A stretch of DNA of 13,118 nucleotides from NCBI GenBank assembly GCA_902782885.1, contig CACZOW010000109.1:1-13118 (forward strand). The letters run 5' to 3'. Made by a program: the position numbers and the translations under genes. Source of the stretch: an uncultured Ruminococcus sp. (lineage in GTDB: Bacteria > Bacillota > Clostridia > UBA1212 > UBA1255). The notes beneath the pieces were generated by a model. That model did no database searches. It was not told the DNA's origin and worked only from the letters and a program-made list of their open reading frames with translations. This document shows, in pieces, positions 7,029 to 13,118 of this stretch. Every line of letters starts with the position of its first letter. The first letter of the stretch is position 1.

Positions 7029-8072
7029 GTGAAGACCGGAAGGACCAACCGCAACAAATTCAAAAAAAAGCCCGCTGAACGCCCCGCAGAGCGTCCGGAG
7101 CCCGAGACCGGGTATGTGAACCCTATCCAGTGGTTCCCGGGCCATATGGCTAAGGCGCGGCGCCTTCTGGCGGAGAACCTTTCGAAAGTCGATCTGGTGG
7201 TAGAACTGCTGGACGCCCGCGCGGTGCTTTCTTCGCGCAATCCCGAGATCGACCGGCTGCTGGGCTCGAAACCGCGGCTGGCGGTGGCAAATAAGGCGGA
7301 TCTCGCGGATCCTGCCGTTACGGCGTCGTTCGTTAAAGATTTCAGCGCCCGCGGGATCACGCTGCTTCCCGCGGATTCCCGCGACGGTTCCGGCGTGAAG
7401 GCCGTGCGCGCCGCCATAATGGAACTCATGTCCGAAAAGCTGAGCCGCCGTCTGGAACGCGGCATGCAGTCGTATACCGTGAAAACGATGGTGGTGGGCA
7501 TCCCGAACGTGGGCAAATCCACATTCATCAACCGTATGTGCGGCCGCGGCGCCGCCGTGACGGGGGACAGACCCGGTGTGACGCGCGGGGAGCAATGGCT
7601 GAGGGTCGACGACAGCATCGCACTGCTGGATACGCCCGGGCTGCTATGGCCCAAATTCGATGAACGCCGCGTCGGTCTCTGCCTGGCGGCGACCGGCGCC
7701 ATCAAAGATGATATCCTTGACCGCGCGGAGATCGCGTCGTTCCTGCTGCTGTACCTTCTGGACAATTATCCCGGCACGCTCCGGGACAAATACGGGCTGG
7801 ATGAAGAAGCGCTGCTGAACGCGGACGGATCGTCCGGCGGAACGGACGGCATTTCGACGGAAGGCGGCGCGGTGCTCTCCCGCATCGGTACGGTGGGTTA
7901 TCCGGCGCTGGAGCAGACGGCGCTGAAGCGCGGCTGCCTGCGCAAAGGCGGCGTCGCGGACATCGAGCGCGCGTGCGTGCTGGTGCTGGACGACTTCCGC
8001 GGCGGCAGACTGGGCCGCGTTTCGCTGGACCGTCCGGAGGGCAGTTTAGGCACGGCGGCCGGAGGCGATTGA
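7029..8072 (+). CDS. rbgA: Ribosome biogenesis GTPase RbgA/YlqF (circularly permuted)
   Basis: RbgA binds the late 50S precursor and uses GTP hydrolysis to promote maturation of the large ribosomal subunit. The start is GTG 7029 with GAGG at 7018-7021; the overlapping ATG at 7027 is followed directly by a stop. Motifs occur in permuted order: G4 NKAD at 88-91, G5-like 'PADS' at 114-117, G1 GIPNVGKS at 157-164, G2 PGVTRG at 182-187 and G3 DTPG at 201-204. The N-terminal IQWFPGHMAKARR (33-45) is diagnostic, with His39 matching the His9 implicated in catalysis in B. subtilis RbgA. At 347 residues it is longer than the roughly 280-residue B. subtilis protein. It carries a basic, low-complexity N-terminal extension of about 30 residues and a Gly/Ser-rich segment near 265-282 in the C-terminal domain. 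Only 1 nt separates it from rnhB. Confidence 0.96.
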   Translation: MKTGRTNRNKFKKKPAERPAERPEPETGYVNPIQWFPGHMAKARRLLAENLSKVDLVVELLDARAVLSSRNPEIDRLLGSKPRLAVANKADLADPAVTASFVKDFSARGITLLPADSRDGSGVKAVRAAIMELMSEKLSRRLERGMQSYTVKTMVVGIPNVGKSTFINRMCGRGAAVTGDRPGVTRGEQWLRVDDSIALLDTPGLLWPKFDERRVGLCLAATGAIKDDILDRAEIASFLLLYLLDNYPGTLRDKYGLDEEALLNADGSSGGTDGISTEGGAVLSRIGTVGYPALEQTALKRGCLRKGGVADIERACVLVLDDFRGGRLGRVSLDRPEGSLGTAAGGD

Positions 8073-8073
8073 C

Positions 8074-8742
8074 ATGACGGAAGAACGCTTTTTTGAATTG
8101 ACCGCGTACGAGCGCGAACTCTGCGCGAAAGGGCACGCCGTCATCGGCGGGCTTGATGAAGCGGGGCGGGGGCCGCTGGCGGGACCCGTTGCCGCCGGAT
8201 GCGTGATATTCCCGGCCGCGGGACCGTTTCCGAAAGCGGACGACTCTAAAAAACTCTCGCCGAAACGCCGGGACGCGCTGTTCGACGAGATCAAAGAAAC
8301 GGCTCTCGGCTGGGGCGTGGGGCTCGCGGACAACGCCGAGATCGACCGGCTCAACATCCTCAACGCCACATATCTGGCCATGCGCCGGGCGGTGAAAGCG
8401 GCGGTCGAATGCGCCGCGGAGCGGGGCAATACCGCGCCGGAACTCATCCTTGTTGACCACGTGCACGTGCCGGAGCTCGCTATTCCGCAGCTGTCGATCA
8501 CGCACGGGGACGCGTTGTCCGTAACCATCGGCGCGGCTTCGATCCTGGCCAAAGTAACCCGTGACCGCCTGATGGAACAATACGATGCCGAATACCCGGG
8601 CTACGGATTCGCGGGCCACAAAGGCTACGGCACCGCCGCCCACTACCGCGCGCTGAACGAGCTGGGCCCCAGTCCGATCCACCGCATGAGTTTTCTCAAG
8701 AAAATGCACGGCATTGACGCCGGAGATTGGGGGAGCCGCTGA
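8074..8742 (+). CDS. rnhB: Ribonuclease HII
   Basis: RNase HII cuts RNA in RNA-DNA hybrids and starts removal of single ribonucleotides from DNA. ATG 8074 has GGAGG at 8061-8065, inside the end of rbgA, with 8-nt spacing. The 222-residue protein has the N-terminal IGGLDEAGRGPLAGP motif (24-38) with catalytic Asp28 and Glu29. The third acidic residue is Asp128 in 'ILVDHVHVP' and the fourth Asp146 in 'THGDALS'. 'GAASILAKVTRDRLM' (153-167) and 'GYGFAGHKGYGT' (176-187) are also typical. The family usually has VDG at the third site; here it is VDH, a mild variation that keeps the aspartate. The rbgA-rnhB order is common in Firmicutes. Its stop codon overlaps the start of engB by one base (TGATG), implying translational coupling. 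Confidence 0.96.
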   Translation: MTEERFFELTAYERELCAKGHAVIGGLDEAGRGPLAGPVAAGCVIFPAAGPFPKADDSKKLSPKRRDALFDEIKETALGWGVGLADNAEIDRLNILNATYLAMRRAVKAAVECAAERGNTAPELILVDHVHVPELAIPQLSITHGDALSVTIGAASILAKVTRDRLMEQYDAEYPGYGFAGHKGYGTAAHYRALNELGPSPIHRMSFLKKMHGIDAGDWGSR

Positions 8743-9332
8743 TGCTGGTCAAAAATCCCAAATTCGTTATTTCCGCCGTGCGGCCGGAGCAGTATCCCGT
8801 GTCGAATCTGCTGGAAGTGGCTTTCGCCGGCCGTTCCAACGCGGGCAAATCCTCCCTGATAAATGCTTTGGTCAACCGCAAGCGCCTCGCCTACAGCGGC
8901 AGCACCCAGGGCATGACGCGCCAGATCAACTTTTACGATCTGGACGGCGAGCTGATGTTCGTCGATCTGCCGGGCTACGGCTACGCCGCGGTCTCCAAAG
9001 ACCAGAAGGCGCTGTGGGGAAAAGTGGTGGAAGGCTATCTTAACGTGCGGCCGCAGCTTTACATGGTGCTGCTCCTGCTGGACGTGCGCCGCGATCCCAG
9101 TGCGGACGATCTTCTGATGTACCGCTGGATCCGCGAGGCCGAGCTGGAACACGCTGTCGTGCTGACCAAATGCGACAAACTTTCCCGCATGAAATGCCGC
9201 GAGCGCGTTTCCGAGATCCGGCGGGCAATGTCTCTTCCGTCCGACGTCAACATCTTTCCCGTTTCCTCCACCGACCGCACCGGCCTCGAGGCGCTGTGGG
9301 CGGCGATCGACAGCGCGGTGGAAGTGGAATAG
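8742..9332 (+). CDS. engB: Ribosome assembly GTPase EngB/YsxC
   Basis: EngB (YsxC) is a small GTPase needed for late 50S assembly in many bacteria. ATG 8742 is chosen because GGGAG (8731-8735) lies 6 nt upstream. It gives MLVKNPKFVISA and a normal 196-residue length; an in-frame TTG at 8727 would add five atypical residues. GTPase motifs are complete: G1 GRSNAGKSS (30-38), G2 Thr59 in 'QGMTRQINF', G3 DLPGYGYA (75-82), G4 TKCDK (142-146) and G5 SST near 175-177. It is the last member of the compact rbgA-rnhB-engB run, which joins two ribosome assembly factors with a DNA maintenance enzyme. No convincing terminator follows; a new promoter begins 24 nt after its stop. Confidence 0.97.
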   Translation: MLVKNPKFVISAVRPEQYPVSNLLEVAFAGRSNAGKSSLINALVNRKRLAYSGSTQGMTRQINFYDLDGELMFVDLPGYGYAAVSKDQKALWGKVVEGYLNVRPQLYMVLLLLDVRRDPSADDLLMYRWIREAELEHAVVLTKCDKLSRMKCRERVSEIRRAMSLPSDVNIFPVSSTDRTGLEALWAAIDSAVEVE

Positions 9333-9356
9333 CGCGGTGCCGGCCGACGAAGCGTC

Positions 9357-9385
9357 TTGACCCTCACCGAGATATGTAGTAAAAT
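9357..9385 (+). promoter_or_regulatory. Sigma-A-type promoter upstream of the lysA-like gene
   Basis: TTGACC (-35, 9357-9362) and TAAAAT (-10, 9380-9385) are spaced by exactly 17 nt, close to consensus. The predicted transcription start is near 9392. The open frame running from TTG 9357 into the decarboxylase gene therefore most likely reflects promoter and leader sequence, not coding sequence. Confidence 0.7.
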
Positions 9386-9391
9386 CACACA

Positions 9392-9482
9392 GGTGCCCGG
9401 GAAGCCGCCTGAGCATGTGCGATCCCAGGCCGAGGCCCGAGCGTGTGCGGGCGCCAATGTACTACGGAAATCGGTGTTGACC
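9392..9482 (+). promoter_or_regulatory. Structured 5' leader of the lysA-like transcript, with a possible 21-codon leader ORF
   Basis: This is about 90 nt between the predicted transcription start and ATG 9483. The segments 9392-9399 and 9448-9455 can pair over 8 bp (one G-T), enclosing smaller stems such as 9428-9430 with 9435-9437. A small ORF runs from ATG 9415 to TGA 9478-9480, ending 2 nt before the decarboxylase start; its product would be Arg/Pro-rich and contain no lysine. I see no lysine-riboswitch core, and the leader is shorter than that class. Function is unassigned. Confidence 0.3.
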
Positions 9483-10748
9483 ATGAAAAAATGCTTTATT
9501 GACCGCGAGACCGCCGAAAAGCTGGCGGAAAAGTATCCTACACCATTCTACGTTTATGACGAGCGCGGCATCCGCGAAGGGATCCGCGCACTGAACCGCG
9601 CTTTTGCCTGGAACGACGGCTTCAAGGAATATTTTGCGGTAAAAGCGTGCCCGAACCCGTTCCTGATGCGGATCATACGCGAGGAAGGGTGCGGGATGGA
9701 TTGTTCGTCGTATTGTGAACTGATTTTGTCCGACAGCGTAGGGCTCCGGGGCGACGACATAATGTTCTCGTCCAACGTGACGCCGGCGGCGGACTTTGAG
9801 TACGCGCGCAAACTCGGGGCGATCATCAACCTGGACGACGCCACGCACGTTGACTTCCTGGCCGAACACGGAGGCATACCCGAAGAGATCTGCCTGCGCT
9901 TCAATCCGGGCGGCGAATTTTCCATCAGCGGCGCAATAATGGGCAGCCCCGGCGAGGCCAAATACGGCATGACCGAGGCGCAGCTGATTGACTCCGTAAA
10001 ACGGCTCATGGGGCTCGGCGCGAAACGCTTCGGCATCCACGCGTTTCTGGCGTCGAACATGATCGATCCGGATTATTACCCGCGGCTGGCGGAGATACTG
10101 TTCCGGCTGGCGGTGAAGGTCAGCGCGGAGACCGGCGCCGACGTCAGGTTCGTCAACCTCTCCGGCGGCATCGGCATCCCGTACCGTCCCGAGGACAAAG
10201 CGCCGGATCTGGACTATATCGGAGAAAAAGTGCGGGAAGCCCACGAGCGCATCGTGGCGTCCTCGCCGCTGAAAAAGCTGGCGATCAAAGCCGAACTGGG
10301 ACGCTACATCACCGGCGCGCACGGCATGCTGATCACCCGGGCGATCCATGTAAAGCATATATACAAAGAGTACATCGGCGTCGACGCCTGTGCCGCGAAC
10401 CTGATGCGGCCCGCTATGTACGGCGCGTACCACCATATCACGGTACTGGGCAAGGAAAACGCCCCCTGCGATCACGTTTACGACGTGACCGGGGGACTGT
10501 GCGAGAACAACGATAAATTTGCCGTTGACCGCACGCTGCCGGAGATCCGGATCGGCGACCTGCTGGCGATCCACGACGCGGGCGCCCACGGATACGCTAT
10601 GGGCTATAATTACAACGGCAAACTGAAATGCGCGGAACTGCTGCTGAAAACAGACGGCAGCGCGGAACTGATACGGCGGGCGGAAACGCCGGCGGACTAT
10701 CTGGCAACATTTGATTTTTGCGATATTATTAAAAAAGACCTGCTGTGA
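9483..10748 (+). CDS. lysA: Diaminopimelate decarboxylase-like PLP enzyme (fold type III)
   Basis: The likely reaction is decarboxylation of meso-diaminopimelate to L-lysine, the last step of lysine synthesis, in the cytoplasm. The chosen start, ATG 9483, gives 421 residues beginning MKKCFIDRETAEKLAEKYPTPFYVYDE. In-frame GTG 9474 and TTG 9477 are alternatives, since the GGAAA at 9466-9470 is weak and far from the ATG. Alanine-racemase-like features are present: Lys54 in 'EYFAVKACPNP' (PLP Schiff base), His186 in 'FGIHAF', the phosphate-binding 'LSGGIGIPY' (226-234), 'GLCENNDKFA' with Cys340-Glu341 contributed across the dimer, and 'HDAGAHGYAMGYNYNGK' (364-380). Two departures are notable. ELGR (271-274) replaces the usual EPGR, and CENND replaces CESxD. 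The general class is secure, but substrate specificity is less so; other amino-acid decarboxylases of this fold cannot be excluded. No other lysine genes are nearby. Confidence 0.85.
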   Translation: MKKCFIDRETAEKLAEKYPTPFYVYDERGIREGIRALNRAFAWNDGFKEYFAVKACPNPFLMRIIREEGCGMDCSSYCELILSDSVGLRGDDIMFSSNVTPAADFEYARKLGAIINLDDATHVDFLAEHGGIPEEICLRFNPGGEFSISGAIMGSPGEAKYGMTEAQLIDSVKRLMGLGAKRFGIHAFLASNMIDPDYYPRLAEILFRLAVKVSAETGADVRFVNLSGGIGIPYRPEDKAPDLDYIGEKVREAHERIVASSPLKKLAIKAELGRYITGAHGMLITRAIHVKHIYKEYIGVDACAANLMRPAMYGAYHHITVLGKENAPCDHVYDVTGGLCENNDKFAVDRTLPEIRIGDLLAIHDAGAHGYAMGYNYNGKLKCAELLLKTDGSAELIRRAETPADYLATFDFCDIIKKDLL

Positions 10749-10796
10749 GCCGCGGGAGCGGAACGCGGCAATTGACGCCGCCGTACTGTGCGGCGG
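10749..10796 (+). other. Two tandem hairpins between the lysA-like and cupin regulator genes
   Basis: Immediately after the stop codon, GCCGCG (10749-10754) pairs with CGCGGC (10764-10769) around a 9-nt loop. Then CCGCCG (10778-10783) pairs with CGGCGG (10791-10796) around a 7-nt loop. Neither is followed by a T-run, so neither is a standard terminator. They could shield the 3' side of the first gene in a processed mRNA or modulate read-through, but GC-rich sequence makes chance stems plausible. Confidence 0.35.
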
Positions 10797-10818
10797 TATT
10801 GCGGAAGGAGAGATCAAA

Positions 10819-11397
10819 GTGGACGTTAACGGCAACAATGTCGGCGGAGTAAATAAAGATATTGCCGCCCGCATACGCGAACTGCGGGAAGTATGCGACA
10901 TGGAGCGCTCCGAACTGGCGGATACGCTGGGCCTTACGGAGGAGGAATATGCACGCTACGAAGACGGGGAGAAGGACTTCCCGGTAAGCTTCCTGTACGA
11001 GCTGGCGGCGCTGTTTAAAGTCGACCTCACCGAACTGCTCACCGGTACCGCGCCGCGCCTGGCCAACTGCTCCATCGTGCGCAAAGGTGAAGGCATCGCC
11101 GTTGACCGCTACGAAGGATACGACTTTGAAAGCATTGCCTACAAGTTCATCGGCCGGCGCGTGGAACCCATGATCGTTACCGTCGGGCCCGAGACCGAAA
11201 CGAACCCGCCCGAAGCCGTTTCCCACTCCGGGCAGGAGTTCAACTACGTGCTGGAGGGACAGATAACGGTCCGTTTCGGCGAACGCAGCTTCCTGCTGAA
11301 CGAAGGCGATTGCTTCTATTTCGATCCCACGGTGCCGCACGCGCAGAGCGCCGCGGGGGGCAAAGCGGCCCGGTTCCTTACCGTGATAATGCCGTGA
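10819..11397 (+). CDS. XRE-type HTH regulator with C-terminal cupin domain
   Basis: GTG 10819 is chosen because AAGGAGAG (10805-10812) lies 6 nt upstream; an open frame further upstream overlaps the previous gene without support. The 192-residue product has an N-terminal Cro/C1-type helix-turn-helix (about 15-72), including 'ARIRELREVCDMERSELADTLGLTEEEYARYE'. The C-terminal cupin_2 domain (about 115-190) shows motif 1 'SHSGQEFNYVLEGQ' (135-148; His136 and Glu140 as candidate metal ligands) and motif 2 'NEGDCFYFDPTVPHAQ' (161-176; His174). Such proteins sense a small molecule through the cupin domain and control nearby genes. The acyl-CoA synthetase gene begins 39 nt downstream, making it the likeliest target. 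Neither ligand nor operator can be named from the sequence. Confidence 0.93.
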   Translation: MDVNGNNVGGVNKDIAARIRELREVCDMERSELADTLGLTEEEYARYEDGEKDFPVSFLYELAALFKVDLTELLTGTAPRLANCSIVRKGEGIAVDRYEGYDFESIAYKFIGRRVEPMIVTVGPETETNPPEAVSHSGQEFNYVLEGQITVRFGERSFLLNEGDCFYFDPTVPHAQSAAGGKAARFLTVIMP

Positions 11398-11436
11398 CGA
11401 CTGACCGGTGACAACAGGCAGATTGGTGACAGTAAA

Positions 11437-13118
11437 ATGAAAGACGCACTTTTAAAGCGGTTCTCGCCGCGCCTCGAATTCGATTCATACGAGGATTTCA
11501 AACAGAATTTTATGATCCGCGTGCCGGACGATTTCAACTTCGGATATGACGTGGTCGACGCCTGGGCGGAACTGGAGCCCGGCAAAAAAGCGCTTGTATG
11601 GTGCAACGACGCGGGAGAGGAACGCGTTTTCACATTCAACGACGTTAAATCGCTTTCCAACCGCATCTGCAATTATCTCGTTTCCCTGGGCATCCGCAAG
11701 GGCGATAAAGTGATGCTGATCATGAAGCGGCGCTGGGAGTACTGGATGACCGCCACGGCGCTGCACAAACTGGGCGCGGTGATGATCCCCGCCTCGTTCC
11801 AGCTCACCGAAAAAGACCTGATATACCGCATCAACGCCGCAGGCGTGCGCATGATCGTGACTGCCGAGGACGAGTTCATTATCAGCCACGTGGAAAATTC
11901 CCTGGCGCAGTGTCCCACGCTGCAGTACCGCGCGCTGGTCACCGCGAAGGACGGCGCATGCCGCGCGGGCTGGCTGGACTACCGCGCGGGCTTTATGGCG
12001 CAGCCGGACCGCTTTGACAGACCGGCGGGAGACAGCGCCGTATGCGCCGTTGACCCCATGATCATATACTTTACCTCCGGCACCACCGGCATGCCCAAAA
12101 TGGTGCTGCATCTGCAGAAATATCCTCTCGGACATATATTGACCTCGCGCTTCTGGCAGCAGGTGGAGGACAATGGCCTGCACCTCACCGTATCGGATTC
12201 GGGCTGGGCCAAATTCTCCTGGGGCAAAATATACGGCGCCTGGCTTTCCGGCAGCGCGGTCCTGGGCTACGACATGGACAAATTCGTGCCGGACAAACTG
12301 CTGCGCGTGATCGAGAAATACCGCATCACCACGTTCTGCGCGCCGGCCACGATGTACCGCTTCATGATCAAGGAAGACCTCACGCAGTACGACCTGTCCT
12401 CGATCCATCACTGCTGCATGGCGGGCGAACCGCTGAATCCGGCGGTGTTCGACCAATGGGAGGCGCTCACGGGGCATAAGCTTTACGAAGGCTTCGGCCA
12501 GACGGAGACGCCGGTGCTGATGGCCAACTTCAAATGGATCACGCCGAAGCCCGGCTCCACCGGCAAACCCTCCGCGCTGTACAATATCGCGCTGGTCAAC
12601 GAGGACGGCAAGGAGTGCGAGATCGGCGAAGAAGGGGAGATCGTTATCCGCGGCGCGAGGGACAACCCGCCCGTGGGACTGACCGCGGGCTATCTCGGAG
12701 ACGCAGAAGCGAACGAGCGCCTGTGGCGCGGCGGCGACTTCCATACCGGCGACAACGCCTGGATGGACGAAGACGGCTACATCTGGTTCATCGGGCGCGT
12801 TGACGACGTGATCAAATGCTCCGGCTACCGCATCGGCCCCTTCGAAGTGGAATCGGCGCTGATGACCCACCCGGCGGTGCTGGAATGCGCCATCACGGCG
12901 GCTCCGGATCCGGTGCGCGGCCAGGTGGTGAAGGCCACGGTGGTGCTGGTGAAGAACCGCGGCTACGAGCCTACCGACGAACTGCGCAAAGAGCTGCAGA
13001 ATCACGTTAAAAAGGTGACGGCACCGTACAAATATCCGCGCATTCTGGAGTTCGTTGACGAACTGCCCAAAACGATCAGCGGCAAGATCCGGCGCGCGGC
13101 GATCCGCCATACGGACAA
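11437..13118 (+). CDS. AMP-forming acyl-CoA synthetase (acetyl/medium-chain type), 3'-truncated
   Basis: This enzyme activates a carboxylic acid with ATP to an acyl-AMP, then forms acyl-CoA. ATG 11437 follows GGTGA (11425-11429) by 7 nt. About 560 codons are present and the window ends before the stop codon; only the extreme C-terminus is missing. ANL-superfamily motifs are in order: P-loop YFTSGTTGMPK (211-221), 'TVSDSGWAKFSWGKIYG' (251-267), 'MAGEPLNP' (328-335), YEGFGQTE (350-357), HTGD (436-439), the hinge 'GRVDDVIKCSGYRIGPFEVES' (453-473) and catalytic Lys550 in 'PKTISGKIRR'. The SDSGWAK and GYRIGP signatures point to the medium-chain/acetyl-CoA synthetase branch, not long-chain ligases. 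The substrate (acetate, propionate, butyrate or an aromatic acid) cannot be decided. It is probably co-transcribed with or controlled by the upstream cupin regulator. Confidence 0.95.
   Translation, partial: MKDALLKRFSPRLEFDSYEDFKQNFMIRVPDDFNFGYDVVDAWAELEPGKKALVWCNDAGEERVFTFNDVKSLSNRICNYLVSLGIRKGDKVMLIMKRRWEYWMTATALHKLGAVMIPASFQLTEKDLIYRINAAGVRMIVTAEDEFIISHVENSLAQCPTLQYRALVTAKDGACRAGWLDYRAGFMAQPDRFDRPAGDSAVCAVDPMIIYFTSGTTGMPKMVLHLQKYPLGHILTSRFWQQVEDNGLHLTVSDSGWAKFSWGKIYGAWLSGSAVLGYDMDKFVPDKLLRVIEKYRITTFCAPATMYRFMIKEDLTQYDLSSIHHCCMAGEPLNPAVFDQWEALTGHKLYEGFGQTETPVLMANFKWITPKPGSTGKPSALYNIALVNEDGKECEIGEEGEIVIRGARDNPPVGLTAGYLGDAEANERLWRGGDFHTGDNAWMDEDGYIWFIGRVDDVIKCSGYRIGPFEVESALMTHPAVLECAITAAPDPVRGQVVKATVVLVKNRGYEPTDELRKELQNHVKKVTAPYKYPRILEFVDELPKTISGKIRRAAIRHTD

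Noticed and set aside
9357..9482. A 42-codon N-terminal extension of the decarboxylase starting at TTG 9357
   Set aside because: The TTG is the first part of a near-consensus -35 box, there is no ribosome binding site, and the extension does not resemble the family. Starts near 9474-9483 fit the usual protein length.
9392..9482. A lysine riboswitch or small SRP RNA in the decarboxylase leader
   Set aside because: The leader is too short for the lysine class and lacks its conserved core. The SRP RNA signature around GGAAGGAAGCAGCC is absent.
10772..10800. A possible promoter (TTGACG with a downstream GGTATT/TATTGC) before the cupin regulator
   Set aside because: The -35 is good, but neither 17- nor 19-nt spacing gives an acceptable -10 box, and the region is occupied by a hairpin.
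10711..10818. An upstream extension of the XRE-cupin gene overlapping the decarboxylase 3' end
   Set aside because: A strong Shine-Dalgarno at 10805-10812 precedes GTG 10819, and the extension would overlap the previous coding sequence without sequence support.
11485..13110. A 541-codon open frame on the minus strand opposite the acyl-CoA synthetase
   Set aside because: It is an antisense shadow in G+C-rich DNA. The plus strand has complete, ordered ANL motifs, while the minus product is His/Arg-rich with no recognisable domain. Similar long minus-strand frames opposite the 700-residue gene, the decarboxylase and rnhB were rejected for the same reason.

Overview
The window looks like an ordinary chromosomal segment from a Gram-positive anaerobe of the Clostridia type, probably a gut or rumen lineage. 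The evidence is a G+C-rich sequence (by eye well above 50%), strong GGAGG-type ribosome binding sites, an rbgA-rnhB-engB cluster typical of Firmicutes, a predicted lipoprotein with a Gram-positive style surface LRR domain, a MetA of the acetyl-CoA-using type, and a family 1 extracellular sugar-binding protein. This placement is inferred from gene content only. All ten genes are on the plus strand. The first is cut at its 5' side and the last at its 3' side. No RNA genes, insertion sequences, phage genes or CRISPR arrays were seen.

Layout. (1) 1-1057: the C-terminal three quarters of an ABC-transporter solute-binding protein, closed by a strong intrinsic terminator. (2) 1109-3211: a 700-residue uncharacterised protein with a beta-rich N-terminal half and an alpha-helical C-terminal half, resembling cytoplasmic six-hairpin (alpha/alpha toroid) carbohydrate-active proteins. 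It may process what the transporter imports. (3) 3186-9332: a tightly packed block, probably one operon, starting at a good sigma-A-type promoter that overlaps the stop codon of the previous gene. Its order is metA (homoserine O-acyltransferase), a single-pass membrane protein with a propeller-like extracytoplasmic domain, an LRR lipoprotein, rbgA (50S assembly GTPase), rnhB (RNase HII) and engB/ysxC (ribosome assembly GTPase). Gaps are 20 nt, 13 nt, 24 nt, 1 nt and a 1-nt overlap. (4) 9357-11397: a second promoter, a roughly 90-nt structured leader, a diaminopimelate-decarboxylase-like gene, then an XRE-cupin regulator. (5) 11437-end: an AMP-forming acyl-CoA synthetase of the acetyl/medium-chain type, missing only its extreme C-terminus.

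Functional themes are carbohydrate uptake and processing, amino-acid synthesis (methionine entry step, lysine final step), ribosome assembly and genome maintenance, surface proteins, and acyl-CoA formation. The points most worth following are the unassigned 700-residue protein, the two surface proteins embedded between metA and the ribosome-assembly genes, the residue-level prediction that MetA uses acetyl-CoA, and the two promoter/leader regions. I found no convincing new defence, mobile or RNA-based system.
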